NCBI GenBank assembly: GCA_950097015.1
Contig: CATNEN010000026.1
Span: 1,034,001-1,098,000, forward strand
Direction of reading: 5' to 3'
Length of the DNA stretch: 64,000 nucleotides
From: Macrostomum hystrix
Lineage: Eukaryota > Platyhelminthes > Macrostomidae
The notes beneath the pieces are model-generated. The model searched no databases and was not told the origin of the DNA. It worked only from the letters and a program-made list of their open reading frames with translations. Positions within the stretch are counted from its first letter, which is position 1. Every line of letters begins with the position of its first letter. Below, one piece after another: positions 44,937-58,952 of this stretch. The translations under genes were made by a program, and so were the position numbers.

Positions 44937-45709
44937 ACATTATCAAAAAATTTTGCACCGCTTGTTTTGTTGTGTTCCTGCGTATCCTTTTCCAAATATA
45001 TAGTTTCCGACAGTACATTATTTTGTAATTTCGTAAAACCACCACTTTGTTTTCAATATGGTTCTCACTTAGCGTTAAAAAATTCTCACTTTGCTTGCAA
45101 GGCGCGTGCCCAAAAAGCTGGGCTGCAGCGAGGGGTGGCCATAGACAATTGTGTTTTTGCTACTCAGTCTCAGATTGCTTGAAAAAAGTCTCACTTAGAA
45201 TGCAAAAACCAATACTTACTTGTGCAATGCTTATAAAGAAACGGATCAAAAGCCTACCCTGTACTACAAAGTTCAATGTACAAACAAACAATACCAAAAT
45301 ATAGACCTACATCTAGTCTATAGTATACCTTTTTGCGTTCTATTTGGGCTTTCTTGCGAGCCATTTGGGCAGCGCAGGCAGTGGTGAGCGAGACTGGATA
45401 GTCACTTGGCGACACCATAAAATGCCGAGAGAAGCGCCGAGAGACCAATTTTTGTAATGTCCAAAAAATCTTGTCTTTGGTTGCCATGGCAACGCTTTTC
45501 ACTTCAGTACATAGACGGCCAAGTCTTTTACATGTTTTGCAAAAAACCGCATCCAACTGGGCAAAAGCGGCAATCGTTAAAAGTTGAAAAACGTGCTTTC
45601 CTATCCCGACACGTTGGTTACATCTTATCAAGATTAGATATCGCATCCGTAATGACCAAGAGAAAGACTCGCTTACGCTCGGCTTCCTCTTGGCCATTAC
45701 TGGCTCACT
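44937..45709. other. Unassigned interior between direct repeats (A2)
   Basis: Counterpart of 2651-3423, with the same unrecognised 152-residue minus-strand frame at 45254-45712. Confidence 0.3.
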
Positions 45710-45893
45710 CATCCCAACTAGCTACAGCTTTTTCTTGATGCGGCCTCCTATTTTAACTTCACAAATATTATAAATCGGCCAATAAATTAACAGATGCACA
45801 AAAGGGTCGTTGCTGCCATCAGAAGCATTAATAACAGACACTACAATAATAACTTAAGCCCAAATATTTAAGGAACGTATAATTAGAATAGTG
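45710..45893 (+). repeat. Direct repeat R2 (A2)
   Basis: Counterpart of 3424-3607, with the same internal deletion. Confidence 0.7.
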
Positions 45894-46660
45894 AAATTAA
45901 AGACAGGTATTGCTTCCATTTTTTTGCTGCAGAAAAATTACTACAATCAATTACAAAACAATCTAACAACTAACAAACAATCACAAAACGGTATTAAGGA
46001 TGGAGAATTATATCCTAACCTCCAACTAATGATAATAATAACCACACAAATAGATAGACTGCTTCCTCTCGCATCCTTACTTTAATTCGATATGTAGCAA
46101 GTCAAGTTAACCAATTAATGATCCCGGGATGGGGGATTTTGAATCATAGGAATCCGGGGAAAAGGATTCTATGTTTGGGAAACATAAATTAAATTGCGGA
46201 ACCTTATCAATATATCATTAGCTCCATCACCAATTACTACTAAACAGAGAAATAAAACATGGGAATACAGGAACTGGGTCGCGGGGATCGCAATTACAAA
46301 CTAGATACGCGCACGCGCGGGGGTTCGAAAGGTCGACTGACAATGGGGCACTTCTGCTTCTTCAGCATGCATTACCGATTATTTTAGATTTCAAATGAAA
46401 ACAGAAAAAAGACAATTCCGGTTTTTCTTCCTTCGCAGACCGGAAATAAGCGATCGTAAAAACATTTCTGTCTTTAAAAACAAAACTAAATTAAGCAACG
46501 CTGTTAGCCAATGAGTATTATGACAAAATTATGAGTAAAATCGCCCACCAAACAGACTTCAGTAAAGTGTCTTCGACATTGTCCACAGTCAAGCCGACAC
46601 TCTTAGCCACAGCGTTTCTATCGCTTTTGAAATCCCAAGTGTTCGTCCCCAGTAGCGGCT
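45894..46660. other. AT-rich spacer downstream of the secretory gene (A2)
   Basis: Counterpart of 3608-4374; nothing coding is supported. Confidence 0.4.
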
Positions 46661-46764
46661 TCAGGCCTTTTTCTCCTTCTGATTACCCTGCAGTGGCGGC
46701 TCGTCCCCATTAGTTGATGGCGGCTGCTGTCCTCTTTGACGACAAAAGTAGACAACGACACCGA

Positions 46765-49700
46765 TCACAATAGCCACGATGATAACAAGGGCAACAACAA
46801 AATCAATAATAATGATAGTATTGCCGCTGACGGCACTGCTCTGATTGGTGGCGGCGCTGTAGTTGTCGTTGGTTCCGGAGTCGTAGTCGTTGTTGGCGGC
46901 GCTGTAGTTGTCGTTGGTTCCGGAGTTGAAGTCGTTGTTGGCGGCGCTGTAGTTGTCGTTGGTTCCGGAGTCGTAGTCGTTGTTGGCGGCGCTGTAGTTG
47001 TCGCTGGTTCCGGAGTCGTAGTCGTTGTTGGCGGCGCTGTAGTTGTCGTTGGTTCCGGAGTCGTAGTCGTTGTTGGCGGCGCTGTAGTTGTCGCTGGTTC
47101 CGGAGTCGTAGTCGTTGTTGGCGGCGCTGTAGTTGTCGTTGGTTCCGGAGTCGTAGTCGTTGTTGGCGGCGCTGTAGTTGTCGCTGGTTCCGGAGTCGTA
47201 GTCGTTGTTGGCGGCGCTGTAGTTGTCGTTGGTTCCGGAGTCGTAGTCGTTGTTGGCGGCGCTGTAGTTGTCGTTGGTTCCGGAGTCGTAGTCGTTGTTG
47301 GCGGCGCTGTAGTTGTCGTTGGTTCCGGAGTCGTAGTCGTTGTTGGCGGCGCTGTAGTTGTCGTTGGTTCCGGAGTCGTAGTCGTTGTTGGCGGCGCTGT
47401 AGTTGTCGTTGGTTCCGGAGTCGTAGTCGTTGTTGGCGGCGCTGTAGTTGTCGTTGGTTCCGGAGTCGTAGTCGTTGTTGGCGGCGCTGTAGTTGTCGTT
47501 GGTTCCGGAGTCGTAGTCGTTGTTGGCGGCGCTGTAGTTGTCGTTGGTTCCGGAGTCGTAGTCGTTGTTGGCGGCGCTGTAGTTGTCGTTGGTTCCGGAG
47601 TCGTAGTCGTTGTTGGCGGCGCTGTAGTTGTCGTTGGTTCCGGAGTCGTAGTCGTTGTTGGCAGCGCGATGTCGCAGGTGCGGAACAGCTGCGGGTGCAG
47701 GTCGCCCTTGGTTTTAGGAATCTGGCTGAACTGGATCAGAGCTGGCATCGAATCGCTGCCTGGCACACAGGAAAAATGCACGCTGCCGTTGCTAAGCCAA
47801 TTAAGGGCTACAGGCGCTGGGTTTTTATTACAGCCGGTCAAAATCTCACGAGTCCTGAAATCGAATAATTGACATTCTAAACCATATGATATTTACAATA
47901 TCCTTTAGACTAGACTCGGGATAGAGAAGCAGCACTCACACTTTCACTTGCTTGACAATGCAGTCGTCTATCGGATCTGAGTAAAACATGACCGGGTCTT
48001 CCTCGCTGAAGGAGGATTCGTTCACAAAGTAGCCGGTCCACAGTCTGAGATTAGTCAGGGCCAGTGGCGACTCGTAAGGATACTCGTCTTTCCTGGCTTT
48101 GTCTGAGGGAAGCGCAAAGAGGTGACAAGATTGAGCCCAATTGAGCAAAAATATCCTCATTAGAAATTCAAAAAAGAAATTCGTACTTCTCTCAGAGAAT
48201 CTGCGCAGAAAGTCTAAGATATCCCGGCCAGAAGAGGCGTTTCGGACAGTGAAAAAGTTGCCGAGTAAGAGTTTTCCAACCTGATTGGATTGAGCTGGCG
48301 ACACATTCTCAGGAGTGACCAGGTAGCAGTAGTTATCGAGATCCATCATTTTCAAGTGGCAAAATTTTGGGTGCAGCACCCACGCATCCATCTGCAATCC
48401 CTTGGCATCGGAGCGGACTTGCTCATAGTCAGACTGGAATTCCAAAGTCAAGTAGTACGACCTGCAGAGTGAAGTGGGTAGTGAAGCAGCAGGGTCTCAA
48501 CTCGCATTCTCATAAGAGAGCTCAGTAAGAAGCTGCAGTGCTACTCACGAGTCCCACAAGTTGAATATTTGCTGCCTGAACGGCAAGAATTGGAAACTGC
48601 GTGACACGGACGATTCACTGCACCAGTACTCCTTCCGCCAAGCAGCTGAAATGTGTGCAGTCGGCTGATAGCAGCTGTTGTGAATACTCAATAATAATTA
48701 AACAGAGATGTTCGCAATATTTATAGAGTAACGAAATTACACTCGTAAAGCCAAAACGAAAGCACCACATTTTCCTTAATAAAAAGCCACACAATGCCGG
48801 CTTGTACTTCCACATTAGAGTTTAATTTCGTCGGCTTTCGATGCAAATTAACTCTGTGACTCGGAGTTTTAGTTGAATTACTATAAATGATTTCTCCTTG
48901 ATAGAAGTGTTGAATTGTCGAGGGTTGAGAGGAAACTTAGAGGAAACTTTTGTCTTAAGCCAAGCCACTCACTCTCGTTGTACTTATGCCAGAAGCTGAA
49001 CACGTCGGTTTTGTTGCAAAACGGGTCAGTATTGTTGTCAAAGTCCACCACGGGCACGTCAATGTACATCTGTCTGGGCTGGTCATAGTTGATCGCCTTT
49101 AGAACCCAGTCGCACTTCAGGTTCTTCGTATAGCCCGGATCATCTCGGACATACGTCATCACCTGAAATAGACGCAGCTTTCTTTTATCCAGGCTCTAAG
49201 TGTGTCTTGGAGGTTGAGCAAGTCGTTTAAATAGCATTTTCTTCACACTTAGCCATCTATATAACTATTGCCAGCATTAGCTCGGATAAATACTTTTGTG
49301 GGGAGTCGCGGCCTCCTCAGTCCACGTACAGGCACACAGCCTTTGGAAGCGCAGTCTATAAATTGTCATTGGCTGCAAATCTGACCCAACTGGGTGCTAA
49401 TAAAACTCGCTTTACTTGGCTATTCTTAAGGCATGGCTTACGTACTCAGTACATAAGTATCCTCTAATCTAAGGATTTCTTATCTTCTGGTCGATAAAGG
49501 CCGTTTGCAACATACTACTCACCCTCTGTGGGTTGAGATCACCAATTAAGACTCTAGTGACTTTGTAAACGGACATAACGTATGCGCCTCTGGTGTCCTG
49601 CATGCAGTGCTGATCTTCAGACCTGGCAGTAGCTGAAAATGTTTAATAAATAATTAATAGCACAGATGTGAGCAGAACTCATTTCAAATAAAATTCTATT

Positions 49701-50090
49701 AAATCAGGGTTTGTAGCCTAGTGGTTTTCTCAAACTAATCGACTTGAAGGTCGGGGGTTCGACTCCGACTTCACTGGAACAACTTGTGTCCATTAGCAGG
49801 ACAACTCACTCAGCATTGCTTCAGTTCACCCAGCTGTAAAACGGGTACTGGCTGGTAATTGAGGGTAGGTGTGGCCCCCGGTCCATGGACTGAACAGCTG
49901 CATGCTGCCTTCAGATGAGCCGCGCAATAGCTACGACTGTGCTGTGTTGCACATGTAGCCCCAACGGGCAATTGTAATCAGCGAATATAATTAATAACCA
50001 ATATCATTATATAACCTCCACGAACAAGCCACTTCACTTACCGATCAGCAGCAGAGAAATAACGAGTAATGAGCTCAGCTTTGTAGTCAT
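46765..50090 (-). CDS. Seven-exon secreted mucin-stalk protein (copy 2)
   Basis: Exons on the minus strand: 50090-50042, 49632-49523, 49162-48973, 48645-48549, 48461-48187, 48102-47940 and 47854-46765. They give 657 residues, 45 more than copy 1, owing to three extra 15-residue Thr/Pro units. Exon 4 differs from copy 1 by four clustered bases that change three residues (Leu, Arg, Ile to Phe, Gln, Phe). The other ectodomain exons appear identical, while intron 5 carries four differences. All splice sites are kept, so both copies look able to make protein. Confidence 0.75.
46847..47669. repeat. 45-bp coding tandem repeat (~18 units)
   Basis: Same unit as 4561-5248 with three more copies (135 bp); the extra units are of the majority type. 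Confidence 0.95.
49706..50021 (+). mobile_element. tRNA-derived SINE in intron 1 (A2)
   Basis: Same element as 7285-7600, with intact A- and B-box-like motifs. Confidence 0.6.
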
Positions 50091-50494
50091 GTTAAGCTTT
50101 CAGTTCTGAAACAGAGTTCAAAAATTAGATTTATGATGTTAGGATGCAAAAGTTTGTGCCTCATAAAAGCACATCTTGTATTGCTCCTAGTAAGCCTACT
50201 TCGATATTACTTCGATACTACTACGCAACAGTAGTAATAATAAAAAAACCACCTATCCATCCATCCATCCACCTTTACTAAATCTCTAATTAGTAAATGT
50301 AAGTGATACTAGTAAGAAATAATTCATCTTTAGCAGAAAACCAATGCCCCCAATAGCAGAGAACCAACAATGCCCCTCTTAAGAATAGAACCAATGTCCC
50401 CTTAAGCAAGGTTCGCCCCCATTTCAGCGAAGAACAATTCATAAATCGTCCTGCTTGCCATTTAAATGTTAGCTGCTTCAGGGCAGCTGTTATC

Positions 50495-50827
50495 TTATTT
50501 TCCATGTTTCTTGTCGATGTAGTTTGCCAGTGCTTCAGAGGTTTCCCTGTCGTCTTGTGCCGCCAATATGTGGTTAGATTTTTCTTCTGCTGTTAGGGAC
50601 GTGAAATTAGGAGTTTCACGCCCTGAAATTTTCTTATCGAAATTCGAACGTGATGAGCTATAACTATTCCAACTGCACTTAAATAAGAACTGGAACTCGT
50701 TTTCCACTTCAATTTTGCACTTACTACATAATATATTCTCATAAGGAACTTTCTGTCTGGCAGCTCGCAATGTTTCGCAAGCTAGCTTGTGGTTTCCTAG
50801 TCTAAACGAGGATAGAGTACGACTCAA
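50495..50827 (-). pseudogene. LINE C-terminal Cys-motif fragment (A2)
   Basis: Translates identically to 8075-8407. Confidence 0.55.
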
Positions 50828-51119
50828 CTCCGGGTAACATTTCTTTTACATATTATTCGGCTGAATAATATAGCTAAAAATAATAAGAGATAAGAGTTGG
50901 GTCTGCTAATAGCTTAAAAATGATGGAGTCCGGGCGGGTCCTCGCTGGCTGCGATCTAGTGTCACTAAATGAAACCATGAAAATAGTTTTGATGTGTTTA
51001 TTAGCGTACTTTATGCATAACTTGAAAAAGGAGGGGAATTTATAGATCCCAAAATTCGGTTTCTGCTCCCCAGAGGGGGCTAAAATTTCTAGTCCATCCA
51101 ACCACCTATACTAAATCTC

Positions 51120-53710
51120 TAAAGTCTGTCTGTCTGTCTGTCGAACGACGCTCCACAGGCTGAATGTCTCAACCAAAATTGATCGTGTTTTTTTTAAACA
51201 GTCCAAATGTTACTCGCAGGACACCGTGAAATTTTTGACAATTTTTTTGCTTTGATTCGAAAGGTATTAAATATTCGAAAAACTAGTTTTCCTAATGCAT
51301 TTAATGAGAGGCCAAATAAGGTTAAATTCTTTGCTGACTGAATGGTAATTGCAATAATGATTGCATTATGATTTCTAGCGAAAAGGCTCGGCTACTCAGC
51401 TGTGTGAATAATGGAATTTTGAATAAATTTGAATTTGAATAATGGTCTTTAATATAAAAGCACTATTAAAGACTTGCATTTTTTAATTATCCTAGGCCTG
51501 TTGTAATGGTTGAAATGGATAAATGAAAACAACTCAATTAACTAGGTATTTCAAATAGTTTAAAGTCTACCTTATGAAAACTGTATATTGTACATATAGG
51601 TCTTTGATGGTTCTTAGTATGCTTCTCAGTATAGTTCTTAGTATGGTTCTTAGTATGGTTCTCAGTATATCTCTCAGTATCTTCTCACAAATGACTAACA
51701 CAATGACTTCTTTTCCTCAAACCACTTTTTTATATCTCGAACACACTTAAAGCTTCAACAATGACTTGACTTTCGGCCAACAATTTTACTCACACACTCT
51801 CTCACTCTCTTACACGCACAGCGAATTTATTTTTCTGTCTAAAAAAACTGAGGCTATATATACAAGAGTTTTTTAGCATTTGTTTAAATGGTGAATTTTC
51901 ACAAAATAATATTTGCATGGTAATCATTAAAACAAAAATATTCATTCAGTATTACTTTCAATATAGTAAAGAGTAAAACATAATGTTGTTTTTTGGCGCG
52001 TATTTAATTTTTAGATTTTTTATAAAACATATTACAACAAAAAAATGAAACATATTTAAACTAAAACTGATCATGTATTTACAACGTTACACTAAGCTAA
52101 AAATGATTTTTTCTGGTTATCTCTTCTGACGAAATAAGTGTGTATATTTCACTTTCAAATATTTCAAAAAAATTTAGATTTCCTTTTGAATTCAGGAAAA
52201 TGGTTGGATAGCTTTATTAGCAACTGCTTTTTATTTGCACTAGTAATTGCTTCCTGAGATCAATGCATAAAATAATTTCAGTTTCTACTTTGTGTATTCT
52301 TTGAAGAGTTAAAATTAATGAAACTAAATATCTAAATTTCTTACTACAAATCTTACTAATTTTTTTTAAATACTTAAATTTAAATAAATAAAAAGAATCA
52401 TACAACTAACTGGAAATATTTTTAAGGGAACTGATTTGTATATTAGCTTAGCTAGTTGAAATGTATATTCTGATTTTTAAAAAACCCTGCAAAGTGCTTT
52501 GATTGACCAGCTAAATAGCTATATTAGCACTACCTACAACATCATATTGTACATAATTGCTGTAGCGAAATAAGTAATAATTAAAAAGTACAAAATGAGA
52601 AACACAACAGTTGTAAACGTTCTGTTGGAGGTTTTAACATTTCCGTAAATTGGTAATTTCCACAAAAAAATCGAGACATAGGAACTAGTCAAATCTATAC
52701 TACAAAAGTAGGCTTGCTTTTAGTCGGTGCGCGAGAACACAAGAAAAGTTAAAAAAATGGGACTGTACCAATAGGAAGACATTATAATTTTTTATATTAA
52801 TTTCATAATTAACTAAAAGATCGCTATTTTACAACTCAGACTTTGTTTCGCGTAAGAACAAAAAGATCATTGTAAGGTTTTGTTATTCTGTAATCTGAAA
52901 TACGACAGATTTCTCGAAAAACGACAGACACTATATAGCTAGAATATAACTAGAATTATTCTTGCTATTTTTTAGTTAAACTTTTATTTGGCGATTTTCC
53001 TGAAACAATTAGTTTTATTTTTGGTGCATGTTTTTGATGCAAAAAGCATCTTTGGTGCACTAAAAAGAAAATTCAAGCCTGTCCTAAAAACTAAAATTAC
53101 ATTCACCTAGATTCGAGGTAGGCTTTCCGATGGGTTTTTTTTGAGTAGTCCATTTTTCTAGTTCATCATACTCTGTTACAATAGGGATTCAGCGACCTGT
53201 CCGCAGGCTTTAGATTTTTCTTATTTGTTAAATTCTTCATTGATTTAGTCAAATCCGTAAGTTTTTCATCTCTTTTCATTTTTAATTTGCTAGGAAAAAT
53301 TTTGACTATACCACGGACTCTTCCAGCGAAGAATTCCAGAAGAAGAATTCCAGTGAAGAACGTGCAGACGCTAGACTGGAGGGGTCAGAGTGTAAAGGGA
53401 CACGGGAGAAAATCAATAATAGAGATCAAAGGGTGGAGCTGGCAAATAACCGGGGTTAGAAAAGGAGATTACCACAAGGGTGTAAAGTGAACAGGATTGG
53501 TTCATAATAACTCGCGATTTCCCGACACTCCCCCAAAAATGGAAGCCATTTTTTATGAAATCATTTGGAAGGCATGACAGGGGTTGGGAAAGTTAATTGG
53601 GATAATTACGAGTCGCTAAACGCAATTTAACTTCAGAAGCATTTATAAGAAAAAGAGATGTAGCTCAAAAGCAGGGATGACAGTTTAAAGAGATTAATTG
53701 TAGTTTATTC
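51120..53710. other. AT-rich intergenic DNA (A2)
   Basis: Counterpart of 8700-11290, with only two differences noted (about 52851 and 53472). No gene is supported. Confidence 0.6.
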
Positions 53711-53718
53711 GATGGAGA

Positions 53719-55485
53719 TTATGTGAAAAATACACCAACACCAAAGGCGAAATGAATTAATACGAATACCAGTTGAACTCGGATAAGAGAGTGGATAAGC
53801 GAATGAAATCTCAATCTACTGGAGCGACTAGGCATTTTGTCTTTAAGTTTCACTGGTCCACAGAGAACGAATCCCAGATTGGACGACGCAGCCGCCGGTC
53901 CCTCACACCCACGAACGACTTTACCACCGACAATATCGTAGTAGTGATCAGCGCCAATTAGGATTGAGATCGGTGCTTGCATCACGAGGGTCGTACGGAT
54001 CCGCTAAGTCCAAGCCGTTCAGGTGAGGGAATTCGTTCACTAAGACTGAGCGCTGAGGCTCGCAGATCTCTTTGACAACATTAGCACGCAATTTCAGAAC
54101 TTAGTGTGAATCGATTTTTCGAATTGAGACTGAGACGCTACGATGCAATTGTGGTATTGATACCTGTAAAGGTCGACACCTTCAATGATTCAGTTGTGGC
54201 GGACTCGATGTTTAAGAGTTCACACACATCCTTCCTGATGTATGACCTATTGCTAGCCGTGTCCAACAAGACTCGGACTAGAAGTTCTCGTTGACCGTCA
54301 GTACTGAGCGAAATAGCCTTGGCGACAGGAAGGGCAACAGATGGGTTACTACTAACAAACATTGTCGCTGTAAAGCTGTGGGACAAGCTCGCCGATGAAT
54401 CGGACACATTCCATCCATCTCGAGTGGCACACGCCGTGACCGTGGAGCCAGTATAGCTGACGCTGGATTTGAGTCGTTGAGCGTAGACGTAAACTGTCTT
54501 TTGAAGTGATGCATCTGTCTGCTCTGCGGAGGTCGGCAGACACTGGTCACGTGACATGGGTCTTTTCCCCTTTTCCCGCCTTCATTTTGAGCCACATGTA
54601 TGTGCCGATCGCCAGTTTTAGGTTTATGAGCGGCAGGGATGCAAATGCTTACTTGATGAGCTCCTCCACAGTTTCTGCACTTTCGTGAGTCATTGCACAT
54701 GCGAAGCCCATGGCCTGTGCGCAAGCAACGAAAACAGCGATTCTCTTGTTGCAGGAAGGTCCGGCGGCTATTGGCCGTGGCAACCTTTTTTCAAGCTTCT
54801 GACCTGTGCCCTAATCCACAGTAGGCGCAGTACACCTTGCCCGCAGGCCCTTTCTAGAAATTGTTTCGAGATTGGACTGCCAAGGTCGAAATCAAAGGTT
54901 TTGGCAGACTGACAAGCCGTTCACAATCTTGTACCGCCTTTTTGCCAATGCGGTAGCTCCCTTGCCAACCTCAATGTCTGCACTCGGAAGACGCAAGAAC
55001 TATTTCACAGAATTTTTCACAGAGTAATTTCGGCAGCAATAGACTTTCATACGAGGTGGTTTTCATGCCTCGAGGTTCAAGGCTGCGAACCGCAGCCGAA
55101 ACATCATCATGAAACCGTTGAAGACTGGATAGAGAAATGTCCGTCAGCTGGTTCATAAGTTGGTTCATAAGGTCTCTAATGATTAGATCTGGTTAGCCAA
55201 AACGACCGGTGAGAATCTCGATCGCGGCCTGGTAATTGGCACCAGTTACCGCGAGGCCTCGAATGCAAGTCTTTGCTGATTCGGAAAGAGATGCGAGCAG
55301 ATAGTTGAACTTGTCAACCTCAGCAAGAGCCGAATCGACAGAAGAAGAGAATTGATCCCAAAAGAGCTGCCAACCGGCGATTGTGCCGTTGTATGTGGGC
55401 AGCTGACGCTGGGAAGTTTGACATGAGGAAGGGCTTGAGCTTGAGCTTGCGTGCAATACTCAGGTTGCGAAGGAGCATCCGGCAA
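53719..55485 (-). pseudogene. BEL/Pao gag-protease remnant (A2)
   Basis: Counterpart of 11299-13065, with the same frame breaks and two noted substitutions (near 55040 and 55336). Confidence 0.75.
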
Positions 55486-55577
55486 AGGCGATTTCCAAGT
55501 TGACGCTAACCTGCTTTCTAAGAGTTTAATGTACTTGCGACAACGAAATGATTTCTGCTCGTGACCATCATTTTATT

Positions 55578-55870
55578 TAAAATGAGTTTTGCTAACATCT
55601 GTACTATTAATTATTTATTAAACATTTTCAGCTACTGCCAGGTCTGAATGTCAGCAATGCATGCACGACCTAGTCCGTAAACTGCCCGTTGAAATTGGAG
55701 ACCCAAACGCGCAGAGGCTGAGTAGTATCTTGCAAACGGCATTTATCGACCAGAAGATAAGAAATCCTTAGATTAAAAGTGACTTATGTACTGAGTACGT
55801 AAGCGATGCCTTAATAATAGCCAAGTTAGCGAGTTTTATTAGCACCCAGTTAGCACCCAGGGGCGTGTCG
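55578..55870 (+). pseudogene. Inverted partial copy of exon 2 (A2)
   Basis: Counterpart of 13158-13450, so the inversion event predates the block duplication. Confidence 0.7.
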
Positions 55871-56320
55871 TGCAATTTACGCCCTTGAGGGCCAACCTCC
55901 AAGGCACAGTGAGAGTGTACACTGTCTCAAGATGAGAAAGTTAGCGCAGCTGCATACACCTGTGTGAGTGTGTGCTCAGGAGTCAGTGAAATGGGCAGAA
56001 TTGCCTCCTCGGTGGCTGCGAATTTCAGATAAGGTAAAAATGCATTTCACTGTTTAAAAGAAAACATTTTTACCCTTTCCTTACATAACTCAGGTACACA
56101 TCATCATTCCTTAGTGACAGAAACTTTAAGTTATTTATGAATTCTACGATAATTTATGAAAGAATTGTTTTCTCGCTCGTCTACTTCTAGTAGAATTGTT
56201 GCCATTACAATTCCAAAACACTTTTACTATATACTAAACATAGATTTACTGCTCTGATAAAAGTGCCCCATTAAAAATTAGTTCCGAGATATGAGAGTAA
56301 GTATGAGATAGCAGGAAAGG

Positions 56321-58952
56321 ATTGGGAGAGTTGGTTTGAGGTTAAGTGCGGCATTGGGAAGGGGTTGGTTTGAGGTTGAGAGCGGCATTGGGAAGGGGTT
56401 GGTTTGAGGTTAAGTGCGGCATTGGGAAGGGGTTGGTTTGAGGATAAGAGCGGCATTGGGAAGGGGTTGGTTTGAGGTTGAGTGTGGCATTGGGAAGGGG
56501 TTGGTTTGAGGATAAGAGCGGCATTGGGAAGGGGTTGGTTTGAGGTTGAGTGCGGCATTGGGAAGGGGTTGGTTTGAGGTTGAGTGCGGCATTGGGAAGG
56601 GGTTGGTTTGAGGTTGAGTGCGGCATTGGGAAGGGGTTGGTTTGAGGTTGAGAGCGGCATTGGGAAGGGGTTGGTTTGAGGTTGAGTGTGGCATTGGGAA
56701 GGGGTTGGTTTGAGGATAAGAGCGGCATTGGGAAGGGGTTGGTTTGAGGTTGAGTGCGGCATTGGGAAGGGGTTGGTTTGAGGTTGAGTGCGGCATTGGG
56801 AAGGGGTTGGTTTGAGGTTGAGAGCGGCATTGGGAAGGGGTTGGTTTGAGGTTGAGTGCGACATTGGGAAGGGGTTGGTTTGAGGATAAGAGCGGCATTG
56901 GGAAGGGGTTGGTTTGAGGATAAGTGCGGCATTGGGAAGGGGTTGGTTTGAGGTTGAGAGCGGCATTGGGAAGGGGTTGGTTTGAGGTTGAGTGTGGCAT
57001 TGGGAAGGGGTTGGTTTGAGGATAAGAGCGGCATTGGGAAGGGGTTGGTTTGAGGTTGAGTGCGGCATTGGGAAGGGGTTGGTTTGAGGTTGAGTGCGGC
57101 ATTGGGAAGGGGTTGGTTTGAGGTTGAGTGCGGCATTGGGAAGGGGTTGGTTTGAGGTTGAGAGCGGCATTAGGAAGGGGTTGGTTTGAGGTTGAGTGTG
57201 GCATTGGGAAGGGGTTGGTTTGAGGATAAGAGCGGCATTGGGAAGGGGTTGGTTTGAGGTTGAGTGCGGCATTGGGAAGGGGTTGGTTTGAGGTTGAGTG
57301 CGGCATTGGGAAGGGGTTGGTTTGAGGTTGAGAGCGGCATTGGGAAGGGGTTGGTTTGAGGTTGAGTGCGACATTGGGAAGGGGTTGGTTTGAGGATAAG
57401 AGCGGCATTGGGAAGGGGTTGGTTTGAGGTTGAGAGCGGCATTGGGAAGGGGTTGGTTTGAGGTTGAGTGCGGCATTGGGAAGGGTTGGTTTGAGGATAA
57501 GAGCGGCATTGGGAAGGGGTTGGTTTGAGGTTGAGTGCGGCATTGGGAAGGGGTTGGTTTGAGGTTGAGTGCGGCATTGGGAAGGGGTTGGTTTGAGGAT
57601 AAGAGCGGCATTGGGAAGGGGTTGGTTTGAGGTTGAGTGCGGCATTGGGAAGGGGTTGGTTTGAGGATAAGAGCGGCATTGGGAAGGGGTTGGTTTGAGG
57701 TTGAGTGCGGCATTGGGAAGGGGTTGGTTTGAGGTTGAGTGCGGCATTGGGAAGGGGTTGGTTTGAGGTTGAGAGCGGCATTGGGAAGGGGTTGGTTTGA
57801 GGTTGAGTGCGACATTGGGAAGGGGTTGGTTTGAGGATAAGAGCGGCATTGGGAAGGGGTTGGTTTGAGGTTGAGAGCGGCATTGGGAAGGGGTTGGTTT
57901 GAGGTTGAGTGCGACATTGGGAAGGGGTTGGTTTGAGGATAAGAGCGGCATTGGGAAGGGGTTGGTTTGAGGTTGAGTGCGGCATTGGGAAGGGGTTGGT
58001 TTGAGGTTGAGTGCGGCATTGGGAAGGGGTTGGTTTGAGGTTGAGTGCGGCATTGGGAAGGGGTTGGTTTGAGGTTGAGTGCGGCATTGGGAAGGGGTTG
58101 GTTTGAGGTTGAGAGCGGCATTGGGAAGGGGTTGGTTTGAGGTTGAGTGCGACATTGGGAAGGGGTTGGTTTGAGGATAAGAGCGGCATTGGGAAGGGGT
58201 TGGTTTGAGGTTGAGAGCGGCATTGGGAAGGGGTTGGTTTGAGGTTGAGTGCGGCATTGGGAAGGGTTGGTTTGAGGATAAGAGCGGCATTGGGAAGGGG
58301 TTGGTTTGAGGTTGAGTGCGGCATTGGGAAGGGGTTGGTTTGAGGTTGAGTGCGGCATTGGGAAGGGGTTGGTTTGAGGTTGAGTGCGGCATTGGGAAGG
58401 GGTTGGTTTGAGGTTGAGTGCGGCATTGGGAAGGGGTTGGTTTGAGGTTGAGTGCGGCATTGGGAAGGGTTGGTTTGAGGATAAGAGCGGCATTGGGAAG
58501 GGGTTGGTTTGAGGTTGAGTGCGGCATTGGGAAGGGGTTGGTTTGAGGATAAGAGCGGCATTGGGAAGGGGTTGGTTTGAGGTTGAGTGCGGCATTGGGA
58601 AGGGGTTGGTTTGAGGTTGAGTGCGGCATTGGGAAGGGGTTGGTTTGAGGTTGAGTGCGGCATTGGGAAGGGGTTGGTTTGAGGTTGAGTGCGGCATTGG
58701 GAAGGGGTTGGTTTGAGGTTGAGTGCGGCATTGGGAAGGGTTGGTTTGAGGATAAGAGCGGCATTGGGAAGGGGTTGGTTTGAGGTTGAGTGCGGCATTG
58801 GGAAGGGGTTGGTTTGAGGATAAGAGCGGCATTGGGAAGGGGTTGGTTTGAGGTTGAGTGCGGCATTGGGAAGGGGTTGGTTTGAGGTTGAGTGCGGCAT
58901 TGGGAAGGGGTTGGTTTGAGGTTGAGTGCGGCATTGGGAAGGGGTTGGTTTG
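56321..58952. repeat. 34-bp minisatellite, about 77 units (A2)
   Basis: Same unit types as 13901-18840 but 2308 bp shorter, which equals 68 units minus four bases and so fits a loss or gain of 68 units including four 33-bp ones. Confidence 0.97.
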